A DNA stretch of 64,000 bases from Cryobacterium sp. MP_M3 (lineage in GTDB: Bacteria; Actinomycetota; Actinomycetes; Actinomycetales; Microbacteriaceae): the NCBI RefSeq assembly GCF_015752155.1, contig NZ_JADOVI010000004.1:124001-188000 (forward strand), in the 5' to 3' direction. How positions within the stretch are numbered: the first letter of the stretch is position 1; each line of letters starts with the position of its first letter. Below the pieces are notes generated by a model. It was not told the origin of the DNA and searched no databases. It worked only from the letters and a program-made list of their open reading frames with translations. This document shows, piece after piece, positions 8,723 through 17,191 of this stretch. The position numbers were made by a program, and so were the translations under genes.

Positions 8723-9633
8723 AGCAGTTCCTCCGTTCCGGCCCGCTTGACGTAGATGCTCACGATGATGAGGATCACGCTCATCAGGATGATCGAGAGC
8801 GCCGCGGCGGCAGGATAGTTCTGGAGCACCAGGAAGTTGGCCTCGATCACGTTTCCGATCATCTGGCTGTCCGGCCCGCCGAGGAAGTCCCGGCTGGCGT
8901 TCACGTAGTCGCCGGCGGCGGGGATGAAGGTCAGCAGGGTGCCGGCCACGATCCCGGGCATCGACAGCGGGATGGTCACCTTGCGGAACACCTCGACCGG
9001 GTGCGCGTACAGGTCGCTGGCCGCCTCGAGGTAGCGCAGGTCTAGGCGTTCCAGGGTCGTGTACAGCGGGAGGGTCATGAACGGGATGAAGTTGTAGGTC
9101 AGACCGAAGATGACGGCTGCGGGCGTTCCGGTGAAGTGGGCATCCGGTGCCATCAGGGCCACCGCCTTCAGCGAGGTGATGATGAACGACTCATCGGAGA
9201 GGATCTGCTTCCAGGCCAGCGTGCGCAGCAGGAAGCTGATGAAGAACGGCGCGATCACGAGCACGAGCATGAGGCTCTGCGCCAGCGGCCAGCGCCTGGC
9301 CGTCACCCCGATGAAGTAGGCGAGCGGGTAGCTGAAGACGAGCGCGAGCACGGTCGCGATCAGCGCGAAACCGAACGAGCGCAGGATGTGCGGCAGGTAG
9401 TCCGTGACGACCTGCACGTAGTTCTCCCACCGGAACGCGTAGGTGTACTGGCCGATGTCACCGAACTCGGACGGGGCCTGGAACGACGTGAGCAGCAGGG
9501 AGACGAGCGGGGTGAGGAAGAACAGCACCAGGTAGAGGATGCCGGGAAGCAGCAGCAGGAGCGCGACCGGGCTCTTGCGCCGGGGCACCTGCTCGGCCTC
9601 GCTGGTCGTGGTGGCGAACGCGGCGAACGCCAT
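8719..9633 (-). CDS. potB: Polyamine-type ABC transporter permease (PotB-like)
   Basis: A 304-residue inner-membrane permease with about six helices, the first at roughly residues 23-45 (VALLLLLPGILYLVLFFL). The EAA loop is recognisable as LEAASDLYAHPVEVFRKV. The start at 9633 is the first ATG after the ATPase stop; the frame is open much further upstream, but that part lies antiparallel to nothing and inside the ATPase gene in another frame, so it is excluded. It pairs with the downstream permease to form the translocation channel. Confidence 0.88.
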   Translation of the reverse strand: MAFAAFATTTSEAEQVPRRKSPVALLLLLPGILYLVLFFLTPLVSLLLTSFQAPSEFGDIGQYTYAFRWENYVQVVTDYLPHILRSFGFALIATVLALVFSYPLAYFIGVTARRWPLAQSLMLVLVIAPFFISFLLRTLAWKQILSDESFIITSLKAVALMAPDAHFTGTPAAVIFGLTYNFIPFMTLPLYTTLERLDLRYLEAASDLYAHPVEVFRKVTIPLSMPGIVAGTLLTFIPAAGDYVNASRDFLGGPDSQMIGNVIEANFLVLQNYPAAAALSIILMSVILIIVSIYVKRAGTEELL

Positions 9634-9635
9634 CG

Positions 9636-10835
9636 TCAGACCTCCTCGAGCTCCGTGATCAGGGACGCCCGCCTCTGCGCCGCAATGCTCCTCGTGGTGG
9701 TGTCCGCCTCGAACCGTGGCGTGTCGGCCGGTTCGTCCTCCAGGCCGAAGCCGTGCTTGATGTCCCAGCTGACCCAGACCTCCCCGCCCTCCTCGGCGAC
9801 GGGACCGAAGGCCATGTTCTGGGCGAAGACGATGAGCGTGCCCACGTGCGGGACGGTGATCAGGTACTGCGTGCTCACCCCGCTGAAGGAGACGTCGATC
9901 ACCCGGCCGGGGCCCATGGTGTTGCGGGCGTGGTCGTCGGCGGGGGCCGACAGGTGCAGGCTGAGCTTCTCGGGGCGGATCCCGATGGTGACCTCGCCGG
10001 TGTGGCGATGGGCCCGGGCGGCCGGCACCACGATCTTCTGCCCGGCGATCGCGACCGCGATGGCGTCGCTGGTGATGCCGACGACGGGACCGGTGAAGAG
10101 GTTCGACTGGCCGAGGAAGTTCGCCACGAACGCGGTCTTGGGCAGTTCGTAGAGTTCCTCCGGGGCCCCCATCTGCTCGATCCGGCCCTTGTTCATCACC
10201 GCGACGGTGTCGGCCATGGTCATGGCCTCCTCCTGGTCGTGGGTAACATGCAGGAACGTCAGGCCCACCTCTTCCTGGATCGTCTTGAGCTCGAGTTGCA
10301 TCTGACGCCGCAGCTTGAGGTCCAGTGCGCCGAGCGGCTCGTCGAGCAGGAGCAAGGCCGGCCGGTTCACGATCGCCCGGGCCAGCGCCACCCGCTGCTG
10401 CTGGCCGCCGGAGAGCTGCTGGGGTTTGCGGGCTGCGAGGTGGTCGAGTTCGACGAGGCGCAGCGCCTCGTGCGCCTTGGCGACCGGGTCGTCGATCCGG
10501 CGCCGGCGCAGCCCGAAGGCCACGTTCTCGAGCACGGTCATATGCGGGAAGAGCGCGTAGCTCTGGAAGACGGTGTTCACCGGCCGCTGGTAGGGCTTCT
10601 GGCCGGTGATGTCCTTGCCACCGATCAGGATGCGGCCCGCGGTGGGTTCCTCGAGCCCGGCGACCAGGCGCAGGGTGGTGGTCTTGCCGCATCCGGACGG
10701 CCCGAGCAGGGCGAAGAACGACCCGGCCGGGATCTTCAGGTCCAGGTGTTCGATTGCCGTGAAGCCGGGGAACCGCTTCTGAATTCCGACCAGTTCCAGG
10801 TCGGCCCCCTGCGCCGCGAACGCGCTCGTCGTCAT
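9636..10835 (-). CDS. potA: Polyamine-type ABC transporter ATP-binding protein (PotA-like)
   Basis: A 399-residue ATPase. Walker A is [10 protein letters not shown] (about 43-52), the signature is [14 protein letters not shown] and Walker B is [12 protein letters not shown] with the following H-loop THDQEEA. The C-terminal third is a TOBE-type regulatory domain ([10 protein letters not shown]). This architecture belongs to the carbohydrate/polyamine/iron group of importers. It sits between the binding protein and the permeases with gaps of 3 and 2 bases, so the four genes form one operon. The alternative is an importer for another cationic or opine-like solute. Confidence 0.9.
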   Translation of the reverse strand: MTTSAFAAQGADLELVGIQKRFPGFTAIEHLDLKIPAGSFFALLGPSGCGKTTTLRLVAGLEEPTAGRILIGGKDITGQKPYQRPVNTVFQSYALFPHMTVLENVAFGLRRRRIDDPVAKAHEALRLVELDHLAARKPQQLSGGQQQRVALARAIVNRPALLLLDEPLGALDLKLRRQMQLELKTIQEEVGLTFLHVTHDQEEAMTMADTVAVMNKGRIEQMGAPEELYELPKTAFVANFLGQSNLFTGPVVGITSDAIAVAIAGQKIVVPAARAHRHTGEVTIGIRPEKLSLHLSAPADDHARNTMGPGRVIDVSFSGVSTQYLITVPHVGTLIVFAQNMAFGPVAEEGGEVWVSWDIKHGFGLEDEPADTPRFEADTTTRSIAAQRRASLITELEEV

Positions 10836-10838
10836 GGC

Positions 10839-12050
10839 TCAGGACCCGAGAAGGATGCTCTGGAACGCCGCGTCGTACTTCTGTTCTTCCGCCCCGGTCA
10901 GGGTGCGGAAGACGTGCGCCTTGGCCAGGGTGGCGTCGTCGGGGAAGATGAGCTGGTTGTTCGCGAGTTCCGGGTCGATCGCCATGGCCGCTTCCTTGGC
11001 CCCGACGACCGGCGTGATGTAGTTCACGTAGGCCGCGACCTCGGCCGCGACGGCCGGGTCGTAGTAGTAGTTGATCAGTTCTTCGACGTTCTTCTTATGG
11101 GTCGAACCGATCGGCACGACGAAGTTGTCGTTCCACAGGGTGCCGCCCTTCTCCGGCACGACGAAGTCCCACTTGTCGCCGTTCTCGGCGTTGAGCTGCA
11201 CGATGTCACCCGACCAGACGATCGCCGCGAGGGTGTCCTCGTTGATCAAGTCCTCCTTGTAGGAGTTGCCCTTGATGTTGCGCACCTGGCCGTCGGAGAC
11301 CTGCTTCTTGAGCACGTCGATCGCGGCGTTGAACTCGTCGTCGCCCCAGTCGCCGGAGATGTCCACGCCCGCGTCCAGCATGATCAGGCCCATGGTGTCG
11401 CGCATCTCCGACAGCACGCCGATCCGGCCCTTGAGCTTCGGGTCCCAGAGTTCCTCGACCGAGGCGATCCCGTTGGGGAGCTTCTCCTTGTTCCAGCAGA
11501 TGCCGGCGAAGCCGCCCTGCCACGGCACCGACATCTTTCGGCCCTTGTCGAAGCCGACGTCCTTCAAGGACGGCTGCAGGTTGGCGAGGTTCGGGATGTT
11601 GGCGTGGTCGAGTTCCTGGGTGTAGCCGAACCGGATCAGCCGGCCCACCATCCAGTCGGTCAGGCAGACGGTGTCGGCGCCGATGTCCCTGCCGAGCGCC
11701 AGCTGGTCCTTCACCTTGCCGTAGTAGGTGTTGTTGTCGTCGACGGCCTCGGTGTATTTGACCTTGATCCCGGTCTTCTTCGTGAACGCGTCGAGCGTCG
11801 GGTAATTCCCGGCATCATCCACATCGATGTAGAGCGCCCAGTTGTCCCAGCGGATGCTCTTCTCCGCGGCGGACTTGTCTGCTGCGGCCTTCGGCTTGGC
11901 GGCACCCCCGGTCGAACACGCGGCAAGGGCCAGCGCGGCCGCCCCCGCACCCGCGCCGGTGAGGAGAGTGCGGCGACCCAGCTGTGCACGCTGGGCCTGA
12001 CGAATGAGCTGCTGGATCATCGGGTCTGCGGGCAACGGCCTGGGCTTCAT
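10839..12050 (-). CDS. potD: Spermidine/putrescine-type substrate-binding lipoprotein (PotD-like)
   Basis: A 403-residue solute-binding protein. The N-terminus has a twin-arginine motif (LGRRTLLTGAG) followed by a hydrophobic stretch and lipobox LAAC, so it is likely exported by Tat and lipid-anchored. IRWDNWALYIDVDD and LAAIVWSGDIVQLN fit the PotD/PotF type of extracellular domain. ATG 12050 has AAGGAG eight bases before it. The gene leads the operon, and an intergenic region of 238 bases with possible promoters separates it from the divergent ald. Confidence 0.87.
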   Translation of the reverse strand: MKPRPLPADPMIQQLIRQAQRAQLGRRTLLTGAGAGAAALALAACSTGGAAKPKAAADKSAAEKSIRWDNWALYIDVDDAGNYPTLDAFTKKTGIKVKYTEAVDDNNTYYGKVKDQLALGRDIGADTVCLTDWMVGRLIRFGYTQELDHANIPNLANLQPSLKDVGFDKGRKMSVPWQGGFAGICWNKEKLPNGIASVEELWDPKLKGRIGVLSEMRDTMGLIMLDAGVDISGDWGDDEFNAAIDVLKKQVSDGQVRNIKGNSYKEDLINEDTLAAIVWSGDIVQLNAENGDKWDFVVPEKGGTLWNDNFVVPIGSTHKKNVEELINYYYDPAVAAEVAAYVNYITPVVGAKEAAMAIDPELANNQLIFPDDATLAKAHVFRTLTGAEEQKYDAAFQSILLGS

Positions 12051-12092
12051 CTGTGGGGTCTCCTTGCGTCTTTCAGCGGGTGAACTCTCACG

Positions 12093-12104
12093 CGCAACAT
12101 TGCG
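12093..12104. promoter_or_regulatory. Short palindrome upstream of the polyamine operon
   Basis: CGCAA-CA-TTGCG is a perfect 12-base dyad 43-54 bases before the potD start, a usual place for an operator. Only five bases per arm, so chance occurrence is quite possible. A regulator is not encoded next to it. Confidence 0.25.
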
Positions 12105-12135
12105 GGTGGGTAGATACTCGCACAGCAGAGCGGTT

Positions 12136-12244
12136 TTGACACCGAAGAGTGGCCAAATCGTTAATCGTGGATGCCTATACTCACGAAATCCGTGCTCGAT
12201 GGAGTCATCCGCACTCGAAAACGGTGGTGACGTCCCGCTAGAAT
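12136..12244 (+). promoter_or_regulatory. Candidate promoters for alanine dehydrogenase
   Basis: A perfect -35 TTGACA (12136-12141) is followed after 18 bases by GTTAAT (12160-12165). A second -10-like TAGAAT lies at 12239-12244, 44 bases before the ald ATG, without a good -35. Either could serve ald. The surrounding 12051-12288 gap is AT-richer than the coding sequence and holds no gene. Confidence 0.4.
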
Positions 12245-12288
12245 CGCGTCCAGGGGCGGAACGGCCGCCTGCCCGTCGAAGGAGCGCC

Positions 12289-13404
12289 ATGAAGGTCGCA
12301 ATCCCGTCAGAGGTCAAGAACAACGAGTTCAGGGTCGCGATCACACCGGCGGGCGTGCACGACCTGGTGGCCCAGGGCCACGAGGTGCTGATCGAGACCG
12401 GCGCCGGGGCCGGCTCGTCGATCACCGACGAGGCATATGCCGTGGCCGGCGCCAGGATCATGCCCGATGCGGCATCCACCTGGGCGGAGGCGGAGCTGCT
12501 GCTCAAGGTGAAGGAGCCGATCGACAGCGAGTACGGCTTCTTCCGGCCCGACCTTCTGTTGTTCACCTACCTCCACCTCGCCGCGGAGCCTGCCCTGACC
12601 CATGCCCTGCTCCAGAGCGGTGTCACCGCCATCGCCTATGAGACTGTTCAGCTTCCCTCCCGCGCGCTTCCGTTGCTGGCGCCGATGAGCGAGGTCGCCG
12701 GTCGCCTGGCGCCGATCGTCGGCGCCAACGCTATGCTCAAGCCGAACGGCGGGCCCGGTCTCCTGGTCCCGGGTGTTCCCGGCACCCACCCCGCCCGGGT
12801 CACCGTTCTCGGCGGCGGCGTGGCCGGCACGGCGGCGATGCAGGTCTCCCTGGGGCTCGGCGCGCAGGTGACCGTGCTCGACACCAACCTGTTCCGGCTG
12901 CGGGAGCTCGACGCCCTGCACTACGGCCGGGTGCAGACGATCGCCTCCAACAGCTACGAGATCGACCGCGCCCTGGTCGAGTCCGACCTGGTCATCGGGT
13001 CGGTGCTGATCCCGGGCGCCCGGGCCCCCAAGCTGGTCAGCAATGAGCTGGTGTCCCGGATGAAGCCGGGAAGTGTGCTCGTGGACATCGCGGTCGACCA
13101 GGGAGGCTGTTTCGCGGACTCGCATCCGACAACCCACGCCGACCCGACGTTCGTCGTGCACCGGTCGCTGTTCTACTGCGTCGCGAATATGCCGGGCGCC
13201 GTGCCGAACACGTCGACGTTCGCCCTCACCAACGCCACGCTGCCGTACGTTCGGCTGCTCGCCAACCGGGGCTGGAAGGACGCCCTGCGGGCGGATGCCG
13301 CGCTCGCGCTCGGCCTGTCCACGGCCGGGGGCCTGGTCACCAGTGCCCCGGTCGCGACCGCCCACGGTCTTCCGCTGGCCGAGATCGCCGACGTCCTCGC
13401 CTGA
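12289..13404 (+). CDS. ald: Alanine dehydrogenase
   Basis: A 371-residue cytosolic enzyme that reversibly deaminates L-alanine to pyruvate and ammonia with NAD. The N-terminal VAIPSEVKNNEFRVAITP block is characteristic; LLKVKEP carries the pyruvate-binding Lys (about 75), and the NAD glycine motif TVLGGGVAGTAA lies at about 168-179. Length equals the family norm. ATG 12289 is preceded by AAGGAG at eight bases. Next to GABA aminotransferases and asparaginase, it completes a set of enzymes that feed carbon and ammonia from amino compounds into central metabolism; a cytosolic homologue is usually induced by alanine, which the sequence itself does not show. Confidence 0.95.
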   Translation: MKVAIPSEVKNNEFRVAITPAGVHDLVAQGHEVLIETGAGAGSSITDEAYAVAGARIMPDAASTWAEAELLLKVKEPIDSEYGFFRPDLLLFTYLHLAAEPALTHALLQSGVTAIAYETVQLPSRALPLLAPMSEVAGRLAPIVGANAMLKPNGGPGLLVPGVPGTHPARVTVLGGGVAGTAAMQVSLGLGAQVTVLDTNLFRLRELDALHYGRVQTIASNSYEIDRALVESDLVIGSVLIPGARAPKLVSNELVSRMKPGSVLVDIAVDQGGCFADSHPTTHADPTFVVHRSLFYCVANMPGAVPNTSTFALTNATLPYVRLLANRGWKDALRADAALALGLSTAGGLVTSAPVATAHGLPLAEIADVLA

Positions 13405-13416
13405 GTCCGGCACCGG

Positions 13417-16389
13417 TCAGCCGGGCGCCGGGAGCGTCCCGCGCACGACGGCGCCGTCGGGGCACAGCACCCAGACCCGGCACCGGCCGGGCGCGAGCGG
13501 CGGCGGCAGGTCCCGGCGTCGACTGATGGCGCGGAAATCAGCCAGGCTGCAGCCGTCGAACACGATCGCCATGTGCGGGCGCAGCAGTCCGAGCAGCGAC
13601 CACCGGGCCTGCCAGGTGTCGGTGTCGCCGACCAGGACGGCGCCGTCGTCGGCCAGCACCCTGAGCCGTCCGGCCTCCGCGTTTGCGCTGGCGGAGAGGT
13701 CGATGATCTCTCCCGCACGGGTGGAGGAGAGGGCCGCGATGGTGCGCGCCGGCGAGGCCGCCACGACGAGCAGTGAGCGGTGCCCGGCGAGGGTGTCCCC
13801 CACTGCGACATCCCCCGCGGCGGCCTCCCCCGCGGCGGGCTCGGGGCCCCGGCCGTCGGAGGAAGGCTCGGGCTGGAGCAATTGGATGCGTGATCCGTTC
13901 CAGCAGCCGCCGCCCGGGGGCAGGGCCGCATCGAACAGGGCGGGATCCGCTCCGGCGGCGAGGTGCGTGCCGGCATCCGGCATTCGCAGCACCAGCCGGC
14001 TCTGACAGAACGCCGGCAGCGTCTGCAGGGCGCCGGAAAGGTGTTGCACGGCGACCACGACGACCAGCCCGGCGGCCGGCCCGTCGCGGAGCAGACCGGT
14101 GAGTAGTTCGAGCGCGGCCGCCCGGTGTTCGTCGCCCCACCGGGCGTACACGGAATCGAAGTCGTCCAGCAGGATGAGCCGTGCCTCCCGGGAGCCGGCG
14201 TCGAGCCAGGCCCGTGCCTCGGCGAGGGTGTCCCAGACCGATTCGACGTCGGGCCGGGGATCCAGGACCGTGGCCGTGCCGGAATGCTGGGCTGCGACGG
14301 ATGCCAGCACGGTGCTCTTGCCGGCGCGCCCGGCACCGACGACGAGGAGGTGGCCGTCGCGCTCCGGGTCGTAGCGGGCGACCCGGTAGCGCTGGTGCTC
14401 CGGTTCGTCGAGCAGCCCGAGGAGGACGCCGGTCGCCGGTCCCGCCGGTCGCCCTGGTTCCCGGCCCGTGGCCGGGGCCGCCGTCTCGACGCGGGCCAGG
14501 TCGTTCCGCGTCACCCGGCGGGGCAGCGGGTCGAGCCAGGGCCGGCGCGGGTTCGGCTTCTCACCGCTGCGATTCTCAGCGCCCCGACCGACGATCGCCC
14601 GGAGGTCCGCTTCGGTGGTCGTGGCCACCTGGCAGAGCTGGGCGTCTCCCTGGAGCGCGGAGATGAGACAGCGCCCGGGCACGGAGGCCGGGAGCGCGGC
14701 AGCGGCATCCGTTCCCAGCACGGCCTGACTGTCAGCGCGGTTGTTCACCCGCAGGGAGACTCTCAGGTTGCAGTTCGCGAGCAGGGCGTCGCGCACGACG
14801 CCGTTGGGGCGTTGCGTGCAGAGGATCAGGTGCACCCCGAGCGAGCGACCGCGCGCCGCGATATCGACGAAGAGCGCGTGCAGCTCGGGGAAGGCCGTGA
14901 GCATGGTTGCGAATTCGTCCACCACGATCACGAGGCGCGGGAGCGGATTCGACCGGGACCCTGCGCCGTTGAGTTCGGTGATGTCGCGGGTGCCGGCGGC
15001 GCGCATGGCCCGCTCCCGGTGCCGCAGTTCCGCGGCGAGGCTGGCCAGGGCGCGGGCGGCCTGCCGCCCGTCCAGGTCGGTGATGAGACCGACGCAGTGG
15101 GGCAGGGCGACCAGGGGATGGAACGCGGCGCCGCCCTTGAAATCGATCAGGAGGAAGGTCACCGCATCATGCGGGTGGGCCGCGGCCATCGCCGCGACCC
15201 AGGTCACCAGAAGTTCGCTCTTGCCGCTGCCCGTAGTGCCCCCGACGACGGCGTGCGGGCCGGCCGCGACGAGGTCCAGCGTCACCCTGCCTTCTTCGCC
15301 GATCCCGATCACGCCGGCAAGGCCCGGCAGGTGTGCCGATCCTGCCGGGGTCCCCGGCGACGGCGGCAGGTCGACCGCCGGGTCGGGTTCGGCCAGCTCC
15401 GCCAGGGTCACCGAGGCGGGAACGGGACCGTACCGGCCGATCAGCCCGGCCGCGCGAGCTCTCTCGCCCAGCCGCACGGCGAAGCCGCCGGCCTGGTCGC
15501 GGGTCACCAGTTCCGGGCGGAAGCGGAATCCGGCGGGATGCACCGGTGACCGCACGATTTCGGCGCGCGTCGGCCCGTGCACACGCACGATGGTGTCGCA
15601 GCCGGTGGGGAGTTCCTCCAGGCATCGGGCCAGCGCGATGAACGGCCGGGATCCGGTCGGGACCCGGGCGGGCGTTTCGCTGTCACCCACCGTGATCAGC
15701 CGGTCCGGCGACCGGGCGGCCGCGTGCGGGAGGGACGTCGCCCAAGCCCAGTGGCCGGGCGGCAGCACGGCGAGGCCGACCGGGCCAGGGGGCAGCGCTG
15801 CGGCCGCCTGCACCAGCAGCCCCCTCGCCATCGCCCGGCCCAGTGCCGGTGCCGCCACGATACCTATGCCGCCGTCCAGGTCCGCGGTGATCGGCGCGCC
15901 GGCCAGCGTGGCCGCCAGCGCGCGGATTCCCGGTTCGTCGTCGGCGTCGGCACCCTCCAGCCGCAGCCCGCTGGGCACGTCGCCGCTGCCCAGGCTCACC
16001 AGCACCGGCGCGGCCGGCCTGGCGCTCCAGTGCACGGTGCCGATGGGATCCTGGAGGATGCCGGCGGCCGACGGGGTGCGACCCCAGGCCGCCTGGACCA
16101 GGCCGGTCCGGCGCTGTTCGACTTTTGCGCGGAGCGCCGCCAGGGCGGCCCGGTGGGTTCCGTCCGCTCGGATCCGGGTGCGGCGCCGGGTGCGCCGGCC
16201 GTCGACCATGCTGCCCACGGCGATGACGGGGCCGAGGACGGCGAAGAGGAGCACGAAGGCCGAGCCGGTGAACATCCAGATCGCGACGGCCACCACGACC
16301 GGGGCGGCGCTGGCGATCAGCGGAAACCCGGGCGCGGGCGGGTCGACCGGCCGCGCCGGCAGGATCAGTGGGTCGTCTGGCCGGAACAC
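13417..16389 (-). CDS. FtsK/SpoIIIE-type (EccC-like) membrane ATPase
   Basis: A 990-residue protein. One hydrophobic hairpin lies at about residues 22-58, followed by a non-ATPase region to 370 and then two NTPase domains. The first has Walker A GGTTGSGKS (383-391) and Walker B LVIVVDEFATM (486-496) with the catalytic Glu. The second has GAGRAGKS (about 685-692) but LILLDDFD (738-745), without the usual Glu, so it may bind but not hydrolyse ATP. The layout resembles EccC of type VII secretion, but no WXG100 or other Ecc gene is present. GTG 16389 is the only upstream start and lacks a Shine-Dalgarno. Last gene of the kinase/FN3 cluster. Confidence 0.85.
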   Translation of the reverse strand: MFRPDDPLILPARPVDPPAPGFPLIASAAPVVVAVAIWMFTGSAFVLLFAVLGPVIAVGSMVDGRRTRRRTRIRADGTHRAALAALRAKVEQRRTGLVQAAWGRTPSAAGILQDPIGTVHWSARPAAPVLVSLGSGDVPSGLRLEGADADDEPGIRALAATLAGAPITADLDGGIGIVAAPALGRAMARGLLVQAAAALPPGPVGLAVLPPGHWAWATSLPHAAARSPDRLITVGDSETPARVPTGSRPFIALARCLEELPTGCDTIVRVHGPTRAEIVRSPVHPAGFRFRPELVTRDQAGGFAVRLGERARAAGLIGRYGPVPASVTLAELAEPDPAVDLPPSPGTPAGSAHLPGLAGVIGIGEEGRVTLDLVAAGPHAVVGGTTGSGKSELLVTWVAAMAAAHPHDAVTFLLIDFKGGAAFHPLVALPHCVGLITDLDGRQAARALASLAAELRHRERAMRAAGTRDITELNGAGSRSNPLPRLVIVVDEFATMLTAFPELHALFVDIAARGRSLGVHLILCTQRPNGVVRDALLANCNLRVSLRVNNRADSQAVLGTDAAAALPASVPGRCLISALQGDAQLCQVATTTEADLRAIVGRGAENRSGEKPNPRRPWLDPLPRRVTRNDLARVETAAPATGREPGRPAGPATGVLLGLLDEPEHQRYRVARYDPERDGHLLVVGAGRAGKSTVLASVAAQHSGTATVLDPRPDVESVWDTLAEARAWLDAGSREARLILLDDFDSVYARWGDEHRAAALELLTGLLRDGPAAGLVVVVAVQHLSGALQTLPAFCQSRLVLRMPDAGTHLAAGADPALFDAALPPGGGCWNGSRIQLLQPEPSSDGRGPEPAAGEAAAGDVAVGDTLAGHRSLLVVAASPARTIAALSSTRAGEIIDLSASANAEAGRLRVLADDGAVLVGDTDTWQARWSLLGLLRPHMAIVFDGCSLADFRAISRRRDLPPPLAPGRCRVWVLCPDGAVVRGTLPAPG

Positions 16390-16480
16390 CTGTCAAGGAG
16401 ACCACGCGAGCGCCCGCGCCGGGACGCCGGGCAGTCATCCGGGCAGGACCGCGGCGGGGCCCTGGTGGGGAGGAGAACCG

Positions 16481-17191
16481 CTAGTTGACCATGAAGAACT
16501 GGTCGCCGATCTCGACCCGCGACCCACGCGGCACGAGGTAACGCCGGCCGGGCTCGCACCGCACCGACGTCGAGTCGGGACGCCGGATGATGGTGCCATT
16601 GCCCGAGAATCGGTCGCTGACCCAGAATTCGCCGTCATGCTGCCCGAATTCGAGGTGGCTCTTCGACACGGACATGCCCAGGTCGTTGACCTGCACCAGG
16701 GTGTCGAAATGCTCGGTCGGTTGCGGTAGGGGCCGCCGGCCGACGAGCCCGGTGCCCTGGGCGGAGACCGTCTCGCCCGTGCTGAACTGAAGGACGAAGA
16801 GCGACGTGCGCGGTGCCGCGACAGGAGTCTGGAGCACCGGAGGCTGCAGCACCGGAGGCTGGGGTGCGGGAGGCTGCGGGGCGGGAGGCGCCGGGGCAGC
16901 GAGAATGACGGCCGCGACCGGCGCCGGGGGCACGGCATCCTGCTTCGGGGTGGCCTCAGCTTGCCGTGCGGCCCCCGGTGCTGCGGCGGGCAGAAGCTGC
17001 GCCCGGCCGTCGGAGCCGAGCGGAATCGAGATGACCACCGGCTGGCGCGGAAGCGGCTGGATGATCGTGGTGTCGCTGGGGCGCGGGTCGGGGCGTTTGC
17101 GGGACTTCGGCGTGGCGGTGCTCGAGCTGCCGCACTCGCCGCAGAACATGGCGCCGGCCGGTAGGGCGGCACCGCAGATCAGGCAGTTCAC
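16481..17191 (-). CDS. Zinc-ribbon plus FHA domain protein
   Basis: A 236-residue protein. A four-cysteine zinc ribbon (CLICG and CGECG, residues 3-21) opens the protein, then a Pro/Ala-rich linker with PQPP-type repeats (about 95-135), then a C-terminal FHA domain with GLVGRR, SKSHLEF and the SGNGT loop that reads phosphothreonine. The GTG start (17191) overlaps the stop of the upstream transglutaminase-like gene in GTGA and has GGGAGG nine bases before it. It is probably a cytosolic adaptor that brings phosphorylated partners of the cluster kinase to the FtsK-type ATPase; that role is inferred from domains and position. Confidence 0.82.
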   Translation of the reverse strand: MNCLICGAALPAGAMFCGECGSSSTATPKSRKRPDPRPSDTTIIQPLPRQPVVISIPLGSDGRAQLLPAAAPGAARQAEATPKQDAVPPAPVAAVILAAPAPPAPQPPAPQPPVLQPPVLQTPVAAPRTSLFVLQFSTGETVSAQGTGLVGRRPLPQPTEHFDTLVQVNDLGMSVSKSHLEFGQHDGEFWVSDRFSGNGTIIRRPDSTSVRCEPGRRYLVPRGSRVEIGDQFFMVN

